A stretch of DNA of 64,000 nucleotides from Plasmodiophora brassicae (lineage: Eukaryota > Endomyxa: Phytomyxea > Phytomyxea > Plasmodiophorida), in assembly GCA_036867785.1 (NCBI GenBank), contig CP145422.1, positions 1,054,001 through 1,118,000 of the forward strand. The letters run 5' to 3'. The notes under the pieces are model-generated. The model had not been told where the DNA came from. It worked only from the letters and a program-made list of their open reading frames with translations, and did not search any database. Positions 11,612 through 22,517 of this stretch are shown here, piece after piece. A program made the translations under genes and the position numbers. Each line of letters begins with the position of its first letter. Positions within the stretch are counted from its first letter, which is position 1.

Positions 11612-12527
11612 TCAGCTGCCGTCTACCCGGGTGCGACTCAAAGCCCTTGCCCGTCCACTGACGGTCAAGTGACAATAAGCGAAAGAAGGTTGCGCTCCAA
11701 ACAACATTGCATAATCGCACCCATCCATGCGCATGACGGAACCCGTCCTGTTCTGTAGTAATATCCGGATGACTGGGCCGTCGACACCGCTGTAGCCAGG
11801 AGGCGCAAGCCGACTCTGATTGCAACCGATGCTTTCGCGCCGACCGTGGATAACGCCGAAATGCTCCTCGCGATTACCTTAGTAACGACGGCGGGAAACG
11901 CGTGACACAGGCATCAGCCGCGGCGTACCGACCTTAACGACAGCGTCAGACGCCGCGCGCGTAAACGTTAGGGCGCTGCTCTGTCCCCGTGCAGGAATGC
12001 CGTGGCGGAGTCCGTGAACCCCGAGCGGTCGGTCCGCAGTCACTTGCAGTTGAATCGCGACAATCGTGGAGCAAGCAGCATACTCGCTCGTGGTAGGTGT
12101 TGGTTTCGTTCCGTATTGTTACACGCGTTGCACGTTTGTGATGATATCGGATGCACCACCACTGTCCCTGGACTGTACGTCACACGTACCGCCCAGCATG
12201 GACGCATAATCCGTTTCTGAGTTTCCTTCAACAATTCTTATATCTGCAATTTCGGTCTCGATGTGATCGTCGCTGACATTGGGTCGCACAGGTATCTGCA
12301 GAACGATTGCGATATGCTACCATGCAGATAGTATCTACATAGTCGCTGCCGGTACAGGCGACACCCGATCTGAGTACTGTCGGATCCGTCCCATATCATT
12401 TATTATTGGCAATACATATTCCATTACTCGAATACAGCGTCGAACAGAGCGCGGGTTGATACCAATACGGCAATAGAATATACGCGGCAAGTTAAATATT
12501 TGCGGTGCGCAGTGCAGTTTCGCCATC
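11612..12527. other. Gene-poor stretch between divergent genes
   Basis: This is the upstream region of the methyltransferase (leftward) and TMEM18 (rightward). Composition becomes more AT-rich toward 12200-12500, with TATTATTGGC- and AATATACG-like words. No frame longer than about 70 codons looks coding, and I found no tRNA-like fold. Confidence 0.4.
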
Positions 12528-13125
12528 ATGTCGTCTGCCGATGCCGCCGCCGAGTACTGGGCGTCGCTGGCGTCGGCCATGAAGGAGTCGCTGAACGCCG
12601 AGGCGTCCGGCATATGGCATACGCTGCGTCGGTTCGCTGCCGTCGTCGACTGGACCGAACCGTTCGTCCTTGCCATCGTCGCGGCCGTGACGGCAATCGC
12701 GGCGTTCGCCGTCCTGACTCGGCGCAGGTGCGATATCCAAGCCGCGTTATTGGTCCTTATTGGTTGTCGTGCTGTCTGTGCCTCACACCGAAACGCTGTT
12801 CTGATGTTTGGGACTTGCAGGTGCCGTTGTCTGGGCGTCCAAGCCCCTGAATGCATACGCCAACAAGACTTGGTCAATGTTCGCCACCCAGCCGTATTTC
12901 GACGAGTCGGGACAGTTCCTTGCGCTAATGGTTGGGGTACCGCTTCTCCTGGTTGCAACGTTCATCGTGGTACGTCTGCGTTGCTCGCCAATGCCCGCAT
13001 CCCGTCCGTGCTGTCGAGCCAACGCCGCTCTGCAGGTCAACGCCCTCTACCAAGCGTCCCGGCTGTTAATCAAAGTGAAACGCGCGGAGCACAAGGCGGC
13101 ACGAGGACCGAAGAAGGTCGACTGA
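12528..13125 (+). CDS. TMEM18: TMEM18 family nuclear-envelope membrane protein
   Basis: Three exons: 12528-12762, 12821-12969 and 13036-13125 (157 residues). Introns are 58 and 66 bases, in phases 1 and 0. The TMEM18 core is clear: WTEPFVLAIV beginning helix 1, a second helix, the conserved YFDESGQFLALMVGVPLL segment, helix 3 (LLVATFIVV) and a strongly basic C-terminal coil (LIKVKRAEHKAARGPKK). A first donor at 12728 would break the frame; extending the exon to the GTTGTC donor restores both phase and homology. Animal TMEM18 is a three-helix protein of the inner nuclear membrane with a DNA-binding basic tail; that is family knowledge. Confidence 0.88.
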
Positions 13126-14280
13126 GCCATTATACCCATCCACGGCCAGGTCGCCTGCTGGTTTGTCTGTCGCGAATGAAAACGACGCGTCGGAGCAATT
13201 GGATCATTGAAGGAGAGGCTGGAGCGACCCCTGGCTAGGCTACTGCTGGTGACGACGCCGACTGAAGCTTGTATCGTTTTGATGTTCATATGCGGCGATA
13301 GACAGTGGCAGAGGCAGAACGGGAACGACTGCAAGGTCGGTGGGCGCCGTCATGCCGCCGCGCTGCCCACCCAGCAGCTGGCATCGAACGGGCCACTCCT
13401 GCTGCTGTCCGTTCTGTGCGTGCCTTGTCCTGCCAGCACCACAACGTGTTGCAAACGAACCCCTCTCGCAGTTTAGTGTTAGTCAGCTGACCATTTGGCC
13501 TGGCGTCGAACGTCGCCGCGACAATCCTGATGTTCGGGGACGGGCGAGGAACAGGTTTGGAGCCAGACGGTCACGTAGGCTACCAGTTGCTCGGTGGGAA
13601 CGATCCGATGTCCTAAGTGGCGCCACTACAGTACTACGCGGTCTGGCTTTCGGTGGCACGCTCGCTCCGACAGTCGTGAGATGTCGAATGTGAAGGGCGT
13701 CTCGAGAGAGGCTTGCTGAACGGAGCAGGGCCGCGTGCTGGCCGTCGACGGTCGGCTTCGGGCAACCGGCGGCGCGTTTGCTTCTGATCTGGTATTGTCT
13801 TCTGACCGGTGCTTGGTACGGCGACCGAAGCAGGGCAGCAGACTGGACCCTGGCGACCTTCTGCGTCCCGTAATCCACGTCCGGTACCGGGTCGCCATGG
13901 TCGACCAGGTCCCGGAACACGTCGCGAATGCTGTCGCACAGCGTCCGTCCTCGAACGACGTACTCGTCCACCCTCTTCTGCACGAGCAGCGTCGTCGTCG
14001 CACATGGCCGTGGAGCACCGCCTCCCATCCTGATAGCACGAGGACCCGTCAACCTGGATCGCCCCGTGTACACACGATCCGATAAGGCGCACGGTGAACA
14101 CGGCTTCTTGAGGGTCAGGCGCAGCGATTTGCGAAACGCGTCTAGCGAGCCACGTTTGACGTTTTCGCGATGGCGGGCCGATCTCGTCGGTGGTTCGATG
14201 TCTGGGCGGGGGCGCGCAGCTGACGCCCGTTCCTCGGGCCCATCGGTGTCGTAGTGGGTTACGAAGAGCGTCAAGGAAAC
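13126..14280. other. Gene-poor stretch upstream of eIF4G
   Basis: The region contains long open frames on both strands but no recognisable domain. The minus-strand frame continues leftward from the eIF4G-like fragment at about 14290-14530, and part of this interval may be further decayed duplicate. The longest minus-strand frame, 13634-14560, changes register relative to that fragment. I treat the stretch as noncoding. Confidence 0.4.
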
Positions 14281-14289
14281 AAGCCCGGC

Positions 14290-14530
14290 TTGCCGCCGCC
14301 GGGAGGAAGTGCGGGGATGCCTGTCGGCATGCCAGCAGAATGTCGCTGAACGCGCTCATCGATGAAGCGAGCGTTGCCCCCCCTGGTGCCGTTGTTTTCA
14401 TCGGACAGTGGTTCGCTCGAGCAGAGCGGGATCGGGTTCGGCTGCGTCGACGGCGCTCCTTGTTGTATCGAATTTGGACGGACGCTGACACCCGTTCAAC
14501 AGGATACGCTTGAACGATCTGGTTTTGTTG
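14290..14530 (-). pseudogene. Decayed inverted fragment of the eIF4G MIF4G domain
   Basis: On the minus strand the translation SFKRILLNGCQR, then about 14 residues later AAEPDPALLERTTVR, clearly matches SFKRILLNQCQR and ADECDPALLAQAAIR of the intact eIF4G gene at 16750-16870. Immediately after that block the fragment hits an in-frame TGA. It then continues with NARFIDE, resembling NVRFIGE, but only in another register. It is therefore a broken, diverged partial copy, in opposite orientation to eIF4G and about 340 bases upstream of its start. It could instead be the remnant of an older, separate MIF4G gene. Confidence 0.65.
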
Positions 14531-14868
14531 CCGATTCGCCTTTGGACGTCGGAGTCGCACAGGACTCGGGGGGAGAGAGAGGGCATGGGATATCTATCGC
14601 CTTCGTCGACCGTGATCCTGCCAGGTGACTTCGGGTCACAGAGTGGGCCTTCGGGTTCGGGGCGTCGTTGAGTGCGACGCGCAAAAAGATCTGCATGCGG
14701 AGTGGATCCGGTGCGTGTTTTGGCGGTGTGCATCGGCCGACTGGCCGAGTGCGGGATCCTTTTTTGCGGCCGACGCTCGCCAGTTGTTAAGTGTCTGCGT
14801 AGTGCGGGTGCGCACGAACGTGTGGTTATTGTCGCGACTGGCCAGGTGTGGCGCGACACGACACGCGC

Positions 14869-17800
14869 ATGGACAGGCCGCGGCGCCAGGGGCCTTACCG
14901 AGGCGGCGGCGGCGGTCGCGGACGCGGACGATCGCCCCAGAGAATGTCAGCTGAGTCGACGCCGCCAAACGTCATGCTGCCCACTGACGGTCGTTCGAGC
15001 AGGCCGAACGGCGGGTCGGACGCGTCCGGCAAACCGACCGACGGTCAGGGTCACCAGCTGAAGCAGCCCCAACCTGTACGAGGACCAACGAATGCATTCG
15101 CGGGTGACTCGTTCGGGCCCGCGGTCAACCCGCCCAGGACGCGGTCGACACCGCCCACGAACTCCACTTTCGTGCAACCGCGCCAGTTCGTACCCCACAA
15201 GAGCAACGGGCCGCCGATGCCAGTGCACTTCCCGCCAGCTGGCGGCGCGCCTGACAAGCAGGCCCCGGCGAACCAGTACCAGCACGCGTCGATGTATCCC
15301 TTCTACTACGCACCGCCGCAGACGATGTTCATGTACGGCGTCCCACACGGACGAGGCATTGCCCCAGGGCCGTTCCCGTACGGCGCCCCACCGCATCTTC
15401 CCCTGCAACAACCGCCCGCCCCGCAGGTCCCCCCGCCTCGGCGTGTTCGAAAAGCCCTCGCCATTGTGGATCCGGCAACGGGGAAGGAGATCGACCTCGA
15501 GAGCGACGGCCCCGCTGTCACCGCCGCCGAGGCGAAAGCGCCGTCCAAGGTCCCGGATCACGTCCCAGAGGGCAACCATGAATCACCGAACATCGCGGTG
15601 AAGCCGACGAACCGACCGCCGACGACTCGGGTTGCCGGTGTTTCCGACCCTGCGCGATCGCACGTTTCTGCTGAGCCGACCGACGTTGCGTCTCCTGCGA
15701 CGAGGCCCAGGTCGGCTGACCCGTCGCAGACGAGCTCATGTCGGTCGCCGTCCACTGGCAAGACGGTCACCATATCGAACGCTCCGGCTGCTGTCATTCC
15801 TGCTAAAGAGCAAGCGGGCCACCTTAGCTCCCGGTTGGCACCATCGTCACCCGAACGGCAACGCTCAGCATCGCCGGCGCCGTCTGCGCCCAGAAGCCCA
15901 TCGCGCTCTCCTGCGCCATCAGCGTCGTCAACGGCCGATCGCGCCCGATCCATCTCGCCTGTTTCCGTCCGAAATTCGAACACGGACGGCGAACGTTCTC
16001 GATCACCTTCGAAATCGCCCGTTTCTGCAGCGTCATCGCAACGGACGGCCCTGACCGTCAACACCCAGCTGTCGGCGGCACCGACATCGCCCCGACGATA
16101 CTCGGTTAAGGAGATGCTGAGCCTGCAGCCCACGTCTGATGTCAAGCTGCCGGAGGGGCTGTCTCTTTCGAGCCCCTGCCTCAAGAGCAACCCGATAACG
16201 CCCATGTCGGGCCCGTCGTCGTCACGCCATGCGCAGTCGTCTCGCTTCGAAAGCAGACGCTCCTCCCGCCACAGCTCGACTGGCAGCGGCGCGTTCCGTC
16301 CCGTCGATGCAGGGCGCCGATCGACGTCGGAACGATTCGATGACCGCCGGTACTCGAACGGGTCGAATCGCAGCGGCCGTCGAGGTTCGCATCGATCGGC
16401 GAGTCAACGATTCGAGATCGCCCGAGACGAGCCTCACGTCGAACCTCTCGCCAGGACCGAGAACCGGTGGAATCCGAAGCAGAAGCCGTCGGATGAGTTC
16501 GAGGCCGTCAAGCGGCAGCTGAAGAGCATGCTGAACAAGTTGACGCTGGACAAGTTCGACACGTTGAGCACGAAGATTATCGATTTGGTCAAGGACAAGG
16601 TGTCGTCTGCGGACCAGCTGCGAGACGTCGTTGAGTTGATCTTCGACAAGGCCCTGTCCGAGTCCACGTTCGTCAAGATGTACTCCAGTCTCTGTGTCGC
16701 GATCTCCAACGCGATCCCGACGTTCAACGACGACCAGCAGCAAGATCAGAGCTTCAAGCGGATCTTGCTGAACCAGTGCCAGCGTGAGTTCGAACGGGGC
16801 ACATCCCTGAAAACCGTCGAGGCCGACGAATGCGACCCTGCTCTACTTGCGCAGGCCGCGATCCGACGAAAGCAACGTTTCCTGGGCAACGTGCGCTTCA
16901 TTGGCGAGCTCTTCAAGGACAGCATGCTGGCCGAGCGCATCATGCACACGTGCATAACACACTTCCTGCAAGAGGTTGTTGAGCCCCTGGAGGAGGACAT
17001 CGAGGCGCTCTGCAAGCTGCTCTCGACGATCGGGACCAAGATTGATCACGCTGCGGCAAAGCGACACATGGTACGGCACACTGCACCCCTCGGTACCGCC
17101 GGCGCTTTCTCAGTTGGGTCGCAGGATGTCTACTTCAACCGCATGTTAAGTATGACCCGGAACCCCGCCCTGTCCCCTCGAGCGCGTTTCATGATCCTGG
17201 ACGTGGTTGATATGCGACGCAACCGCTGGAAGCCCCGGCGCCAGCAGATGGAAGCCAAGCCGCTGGACGAGTTCAGGGAGGAGATGGAGAAGGAAGCGGC
17301 CGAGAAGGAACGAGTAAGCAACTCTAAGCGGTCCAACGGTTCCCCCCGTCTGATATGCCGTGCAGAGCTCGCGAATGGCCCGGTCCTCGTCGTCCCGATT
17401 CGACGGTTTCGCCAATCGCGGAGTGTCGCCTCGTGTCAAGCTGAACCGTCAGGTGCGCCGGCGATATGTCGTTTGCTCACACCTTGCACTGACGCGCACC
17501 GGTCATCCGTAGGCGACGAGCGGGCCGGAACGCTCCTCCCACTCTCGTGGCGGCTCCGAATCGTTCGACATGCGCCGCACGAACAGTTTCAGCGATCGCA
17601 AAGCCGTTACGCCGGCGGTGGCGAAGCAGTCGCCTGCAGCCGAAGGGTCACAGCAGGTGCGCATAGAGATGTCGGTCCATTATATTATCGAGGCGGGGTT
17701 AACTGAGATGTGCGTTTCTCCAGCACCATCCCAAACCTGTTGTTAACGCTCGCACTGTAACCGCCCCCGTCAGTTCGGCCCCGCAACCGAAGAAGACCCC

Positions 17801-19285
17801 CAGTCAGAAGGACAAGGTCCGTTGGCCGTCGATCCTGTTTGCCGTCAGCCATCTCACATGGGGTGCTTAGTTGAAATCGTTCCTGGACGAGGTTGACTCG
17901 TTGATTCGCGACTTCCTGAAGAACCCCGGCGGGTACGACGACATCCAGTCCGCGCTCGCGTCCATGTCTGACTGGGACACTGCGCTTCGGAACAAACATC
18001 TTGCCAGCAAGGTACGTCCGCTGGGCGCGCCCGCACACCACCATTACCATTGTGACACGTGTCCGCTCCCTGCAGACGGTCGGCATCAGCATTGAACAGG
18101 GCGAGACGGAGCGTACCAACGCGTCCAGCCTGCTCGCATTCCTCCACGAGTCGCGGGTACTGCACCAACAGGACATCGTCAGCGCGTTTCGCGAGAACGT
18201 TGAGTTCCTGACGGACATCATTTGCGACGTCCCGTTTGCGGCCGAGTACTTCGGGACGATGTATGGCGACTTGATCGCGAAGGTCCGTGTATTCGACACA
18301 ACCGTCGTCGTACCCGGGGGGCCGTCAGCTGACCGTTTGCTCGATCGGTGACAGGAGGTCGTCCCGTTGGAGTCCGTGTTCGAGCTCGTCTTTAGCGACC
18401 AGGTCCAAGCGGGGTCATTTGGCGAATTCGTTAAGCACATCCTGTATCAGCTCGCCGAGGTTAAGGTTCGTCGTGGCGCCCACCTATATGTCAACGCCAT
18501 TGCCGGGTGGACTGACGTCGCGTCCCTGCCCAGGGCCACGAATCCTGCCTCGAGATGCTGCGAGGGAGCCAATTCGATCTCCACGTGTTCGCGCGGCACC
18601 CGTTCGGCCCCGACATGGGCAGGTACATCGATGACAACGTAAGCGCGCGCGCCCGTTCCCGACGGGTTCAGGCGAGGGTCTGACGACTGGGCGCGCACAG
18701 TCGTTGAACGAAATGTTTCCCGAGCTATCGCTGCGAGACGACCTGCTGGGGCTCCTGTCGTCGGGGGCGTCCCCGTCGAAGCTGTCGTTCTGGATCTCGA
18801 ACAACGTCGAACGCAATGCTCACCGATCCGCATCCGTCGCCGTACGGGCGGTCCTGGAGCACATTGTTGGCGCGTCCACCTACCCGGACCTGCGCGTCAA
18901 CACCAAGGCGCACAGCAGGCCGTCGGCAACGCAACTGGCTGCCGAGGCACAGCTGCTGCAGCAGTTGTCCCCGGCGCTGGGCCAGCTGGCCGCCTCCCTC
19001 TGGCATCCGGACTGTCTGCTCACCGAGGTCCACAAGCTCTGCTACTCGCTGGGGTTCCCCGACGGTAACACACCCATCCACCGAGTCCGGGTCGCACCGC
19101 CGTTTCTAACGCCTGACGCCCTAGGGCTCGCGCTGCGCCTCTTCCGATCGCTGTCGGACACGGTGCCGCCGTCGGCGTTCCAGTCCTGGAGGAAACAGGC
19201 GCCCGCCTACCTGCAGAAGGCCAAGACGCTGGAGTCGGTCGGGCCGTGGATCGAGCAGATGTCTGGCGACCAGCACGGTAGTTAA
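14869..19285 (+). CDS. EIF4G: Translation initiation factor eIF4G
   Basis: Nine exons: 14869-17313, 17366-17452, 17513-17656, 17724-17816, 17871-18011, 18076-18282, 18355-18465, 18534-18638 and 18701-19285 (1305 residues). All introns are 52-72 bases and in phase. The N-terminus is RGG/RS-like, then a long Pro/Ser-rich disordered region. At about residue 410, RRYSVKEMLSL fits the eIF4E-binding consensus Y-x4-L-hydrophobic with Met in the Leu position. The MIF4G domain (about 543-790) has KRQLKSMLNKLT, SFKRILLNQCQ and NVRFIGELF. An MA3-type helical domain begins at KSFLDEVDSLIRDF and includes LHQQDIVSAF. eIF4G bridges the cap-binding protein, eIF4A and eIF3. The ATG at 14869 is the first in the frame. 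Confidence 0.93.
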
Positions 19286-19448
19286 TCTATATTGTAATAT
19301 ACATACAGGACGTGTCCCGTCGAACGTGTGTGGCTGTCTGCGCCTCTCTATCTCGTTCGGATCGTCCTCTCGCCGCGCTCCGTCACCCGATCGGGCTGCT
19401 GCGGCAGACGTTGTTTCGTGACCGGTCGTCACCAGCGCCCCCTTCCCC

Positions 19449-20614
19449 ATGACAATGATCGGCGTCGAGTCGAGGTCGCTGCTGCCGTCGTCGTCGCCGT
19501 GCGGTCATGGCCCGCCGCCGGCCGGCCAGGATTCGCAGGCGGGCCGGACGCTGGCGCGCCTGGCGATCGGGACCTGCGCCGTGTCGCTGCTGATGGTGAT
19601 GACCGGGGCCGTCACCGACCAGGCCGTCCTGCTGACGGAAGGCATCCACAACGTCGCCGACGCCGTCGCCTACGTCGTCGCCTGGAACATCCACCGGCTG
19701 TCGCGGGGCGGCGCCCCTGACCACGACGTGCGTAGGGTCGCCCCCCTCCCGTTCTGCCAGCGACGACTGACGCCCTGCAGACGTACCCGTTCGGATACGG
19801 CCGGCTGACCGTGCTGGGCGGGTTCTTCAGCGGGTGTTTCCTGGCCGCCGCCGTCCTGTTCACCGCCCTGGACATTGTCGACGCGGTCGCCGAGCTGACC
19901 CTGGGCGACGACCGCGCCGGCCCCGCCCTGGACACGAGCGTCCGCGCCTGGACCGTCGCGGTCGGCGCCCTCGAGCTCCTCTTCAACGCGTCCGTCCTGG
20001 CCGCCCATTCCAGCGCGCACGCGCACGCGCACGACGACGACGACCCCAACACGAAAGGTGGGTGGGGCGCGGCACACGTCCACCGTTAGGCGACGCTCTG
20101 ACCCAGCGCGTCTCGCACAGGCGCCCTGTTGCACGCCCTGGCCGACCTGTCCACGGCGACGGTCGCGGTCGCGTCGACGCTGGCGGGCCTGGTGCTGTCC
20201 TCCAGGCGGGCGGCGGCCCTCGTCAACGTCGCCGCCTGCCTGCTGATCGCGATCGTCATGCTGGCGACGGCCGCCAAGCTCGTCCGGGACAACGGCCGCG
20301 TGCTGATGCAGGCCGCCCCGGCCGGCGTCGACATGGGCGCCCTGCGCGCCGACGTCGCCCGCGTCGTCGGCGTCGACGAGGTCGCCCGCGTACGCGTCTG
20401 GCAGGTGGGCGACCCGCACGACCTCGTCGCCGACCTCGTCGTCCGGGCGGCCGGGTCGCAGGACGCCACCGACGCCATCCGCGCCGTCTGCCGGAAGCAC
20501 GGCATCGTCGACGTCGTCGTCGAGTGCAACCCGGGCGCCGGCTGCACGACGGCCACGTCGTCGTCGTCGTCGACCACCGGCCAGCAGCACCACCACCACC
20601 ACCAGCACACGTAA
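19449..20614 (+). CDS. Cation diffusion facilitator (ZnT-type zinc transporter)
   Basis: Three exons: 19449-19727, 19781-20057 and 20121-20614 (349 residues); introns of 53 and 63 bases. Six transmembrane segments are visible. The two His-Asp metal pairs of the CDF family are present: LLTEGIHNVADAV in helix 2 and LLHALADLSTAT in helix 5. The cytoplasmic loop between helices 4 and 5 is short and His/Asp-rich (HSSAHAHAHDDDD). The C-terminal domain has the expected beta-alpha-beta pattern and ends in an unusual polyhistidine tail, an extra metal-binding candidate. The likely role is Zn2+/H+ antiport out of the cytosol into organelles. The opposite-strand aminotransferase gene ends only 12 bases away, so the two genes are tightly convergent. 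Confidence 0.9.
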
Positions 20615-20626
20615 TCGAAGCGCGAT

Positions 20627-21678
20627 CTATTCATCGCGGATCAGGTCGGCCAGGCGGCGCATGGCCAGGTCCATGTCGGCGGGCGACGCCGTCGAGTAGG
20701 ACGCGCGCAGGTGGGCGGACGGGCGGTCGGCGGCGGCGCTGAACGCCTGCCCGGGGACGAACAGGACCTTGGCGGACAGGGCCTTGCGTTCGATCAGGTC
20801 GCGCGTGTCGTCGATGCCGTCGCGGCGGACGCGGATCCAGAGGAACATGCCGGCCTGGGGCGCGCTCCAGTCGGCCAGGCCGGCCAGGTGCCGGTCGGCG
20901 GCGGCCAGCAGGGCGTCCCGTTGCGACGTGTAGAAGCGGGCGCAGCGCGCCAGGTGCGCCCGGAACCCGGCCAGGCCCCAGTGGTCGAACAGGGCGGCGA
21001 CGAGCGCCTGGCTCAGCCCGGACGTGTGCAGGTTCGACGCCTGCGTGTGCAGGTTCATGCGCTCAATGCTGTGCGGAATCGTCAGCGGGGTCGTCGGCCG
21101 GCTACCCGCCCCAGTCCGACCGACGTACAGCGGCGATGGGCCGGTGGCGAACCCGACCCGCAGGCCGGAGCTGAGCACCTTGGAGAACGAGTCGAACCGG
21201 ATGACGCGATTGGACCGGTCTGCGGCCCGCTCCGGGTCAGGGACGAACCTGGGTTCGAGCGCACACACGCACCTAGCGACAGCAACGACGGCAGCGCGTC
21301 CTGGTCCGGGTGCAGGAAGTAGTACGGGTCGTCCTATTACGCGAGGTGTGGGGGGTCGTGGGGCGACGCGCGCGCGCGCGGGCGGCGTTTACCTCGAGGA
21401 TGATCAGGTCGTGCGCCTCGGCAACGTCGTACAGGGCGTGGCGGCGGGCGACCCTGACACACACACACACGGCCCAGGGTGAGCGACTCGGGCCCCTCCC
21501 CCGGCACGACGAGCGCGCGCCCGGTTACGAGAGCGTGGCGCCGGTCGGGTTCGACGCGGTCGGGTTCGTGTACAGAACGCCCGGTTTCGGGCGTGGCCCG
21601 GCCCAGGACGACAGCTGGCGGTCCAGGTCGTCGGGGTCGACCCCGGCGGGGTCCGTCCGCACGCCGGCCCCGAATCAG

Positions 21679-21717
<39 letters not shown>

Positions 21718-22266
21718 GGGCACGACGCGAAGGCGGCGGCGCACGCACCGACGATCTGGCAGCCGTACGGGCGAAGGAAGGCCAGCACGCCGCTGTAGCA
21801 CGGGTCGTCGACGAGGATGGCCCCGGTGGGCTCGACGAGCATCTCGACGGCCTTGCTGAAGGCCTCCTGGCTGCCGCCCGTGACGCAGATCGACCTGGCG
21901 GCGCCGTCGTCGGCGTCGACGGCGACGCCGTGCCGGTCGGCCTGCAGGCGTCGCAGCCAGCCGAGCAGGGACGGCAGGCCCGGCGTCGCCGAGTACTGCA
22001 GCGCGTCGGCGACCTGGCCCGGCGACAGGTCCAGCGTCGTATCGGCGAGGCGCACGGAGACGCCCGTGAACGGGAACAGGGACGCGTTCGGCAGGCCGCC
22101 GCCCAGCGAGATCATGCCCGGCTCGCTCATGTAGGGCATCAACCTGCGCCGAATCGCCAATCAGCAATCGGGGCAGAGCGCGCGCGCGCCACCGCGAAAC
22201 GCACCGCCGGATCGCACTCGGTTGCCGCTGGCGCGACACCCGCGTCAGGCGCTTGGCGTAGTCCAT
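20627..22266 (-). CDS. AADAT: Kynurenine/alpha-aminoadipate aminotransferase (AADAT/KAT2-like)
   Basis: Seven exons on the minus strand: 22205-22266, 21724-22143, 21529-21675, 21393-21453, 21273-21333, 21129-21219 and 20627-21068 (427 residues). The start (MDYAKRL) and fold-type I PLP landmarks match human AADAT: MISLGGGLPNASLFPF, a CVTGGSQEAF turn, NPTGATLS, LIILEDDPYYFLHP, the PLP-lysine motif DSFSKVLSSG, and a LERASYS-like C-terminal Arg motif (LRASYSTAS). It should transaminate kynurenine or 2-aminoadipate. The intron 21676-21723 holds a 36-base C run (plus-strand G) and has no AG at its 3' end. The phases of the flanking exons still agree. An alternative donor (GTGCGT, about 30 bases earlier in the gene) cannot be excluded. 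Confidence 0.88.
21680..21715. repeat. Poly-G homopolymer, 36 bases
   Basis: An uninterrupted run of 36 G on the plus strand lies inside the 48-base second intron of the aminotransferase gene. It replaces the position where the acceptor should be. It could be a real pyrimidine-tract expansion (poly-C on the transcribed strand) or a sequencing/assembly artefact. Confidence 0.95.
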
Positions 22267-22517
22267 GGGGGCGGGCGTGCACACACAACGGCCTGCGCGT
22301 CCTCCGAGATGATGCTGTGTGGTGCGCGGCTTAGACTCTGCCAACCCGTCGTCGTTGCCAATGGACCGAAAACGAACAACGCTGAAGGGCTCGGCGCGGC
22401 CCCTGGACCGCCTTCGTGACGCCGCCGCCGGGTAAAACATCAAACCTCGTGCGGCGTCGCTGTCGGGTCATCGACCACGTGTCGCGAAGCCGGTTTGCGT
22501 CTGTAGCTGACGTATTA

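Noticed and set aside
13483-14560. Long minus-strand open frames upstream of eIF4G
   Set aside because: They have no family motif except the short eIF4G-like block, and the frame of that block is interrupted. High GC makes long chance frames common.
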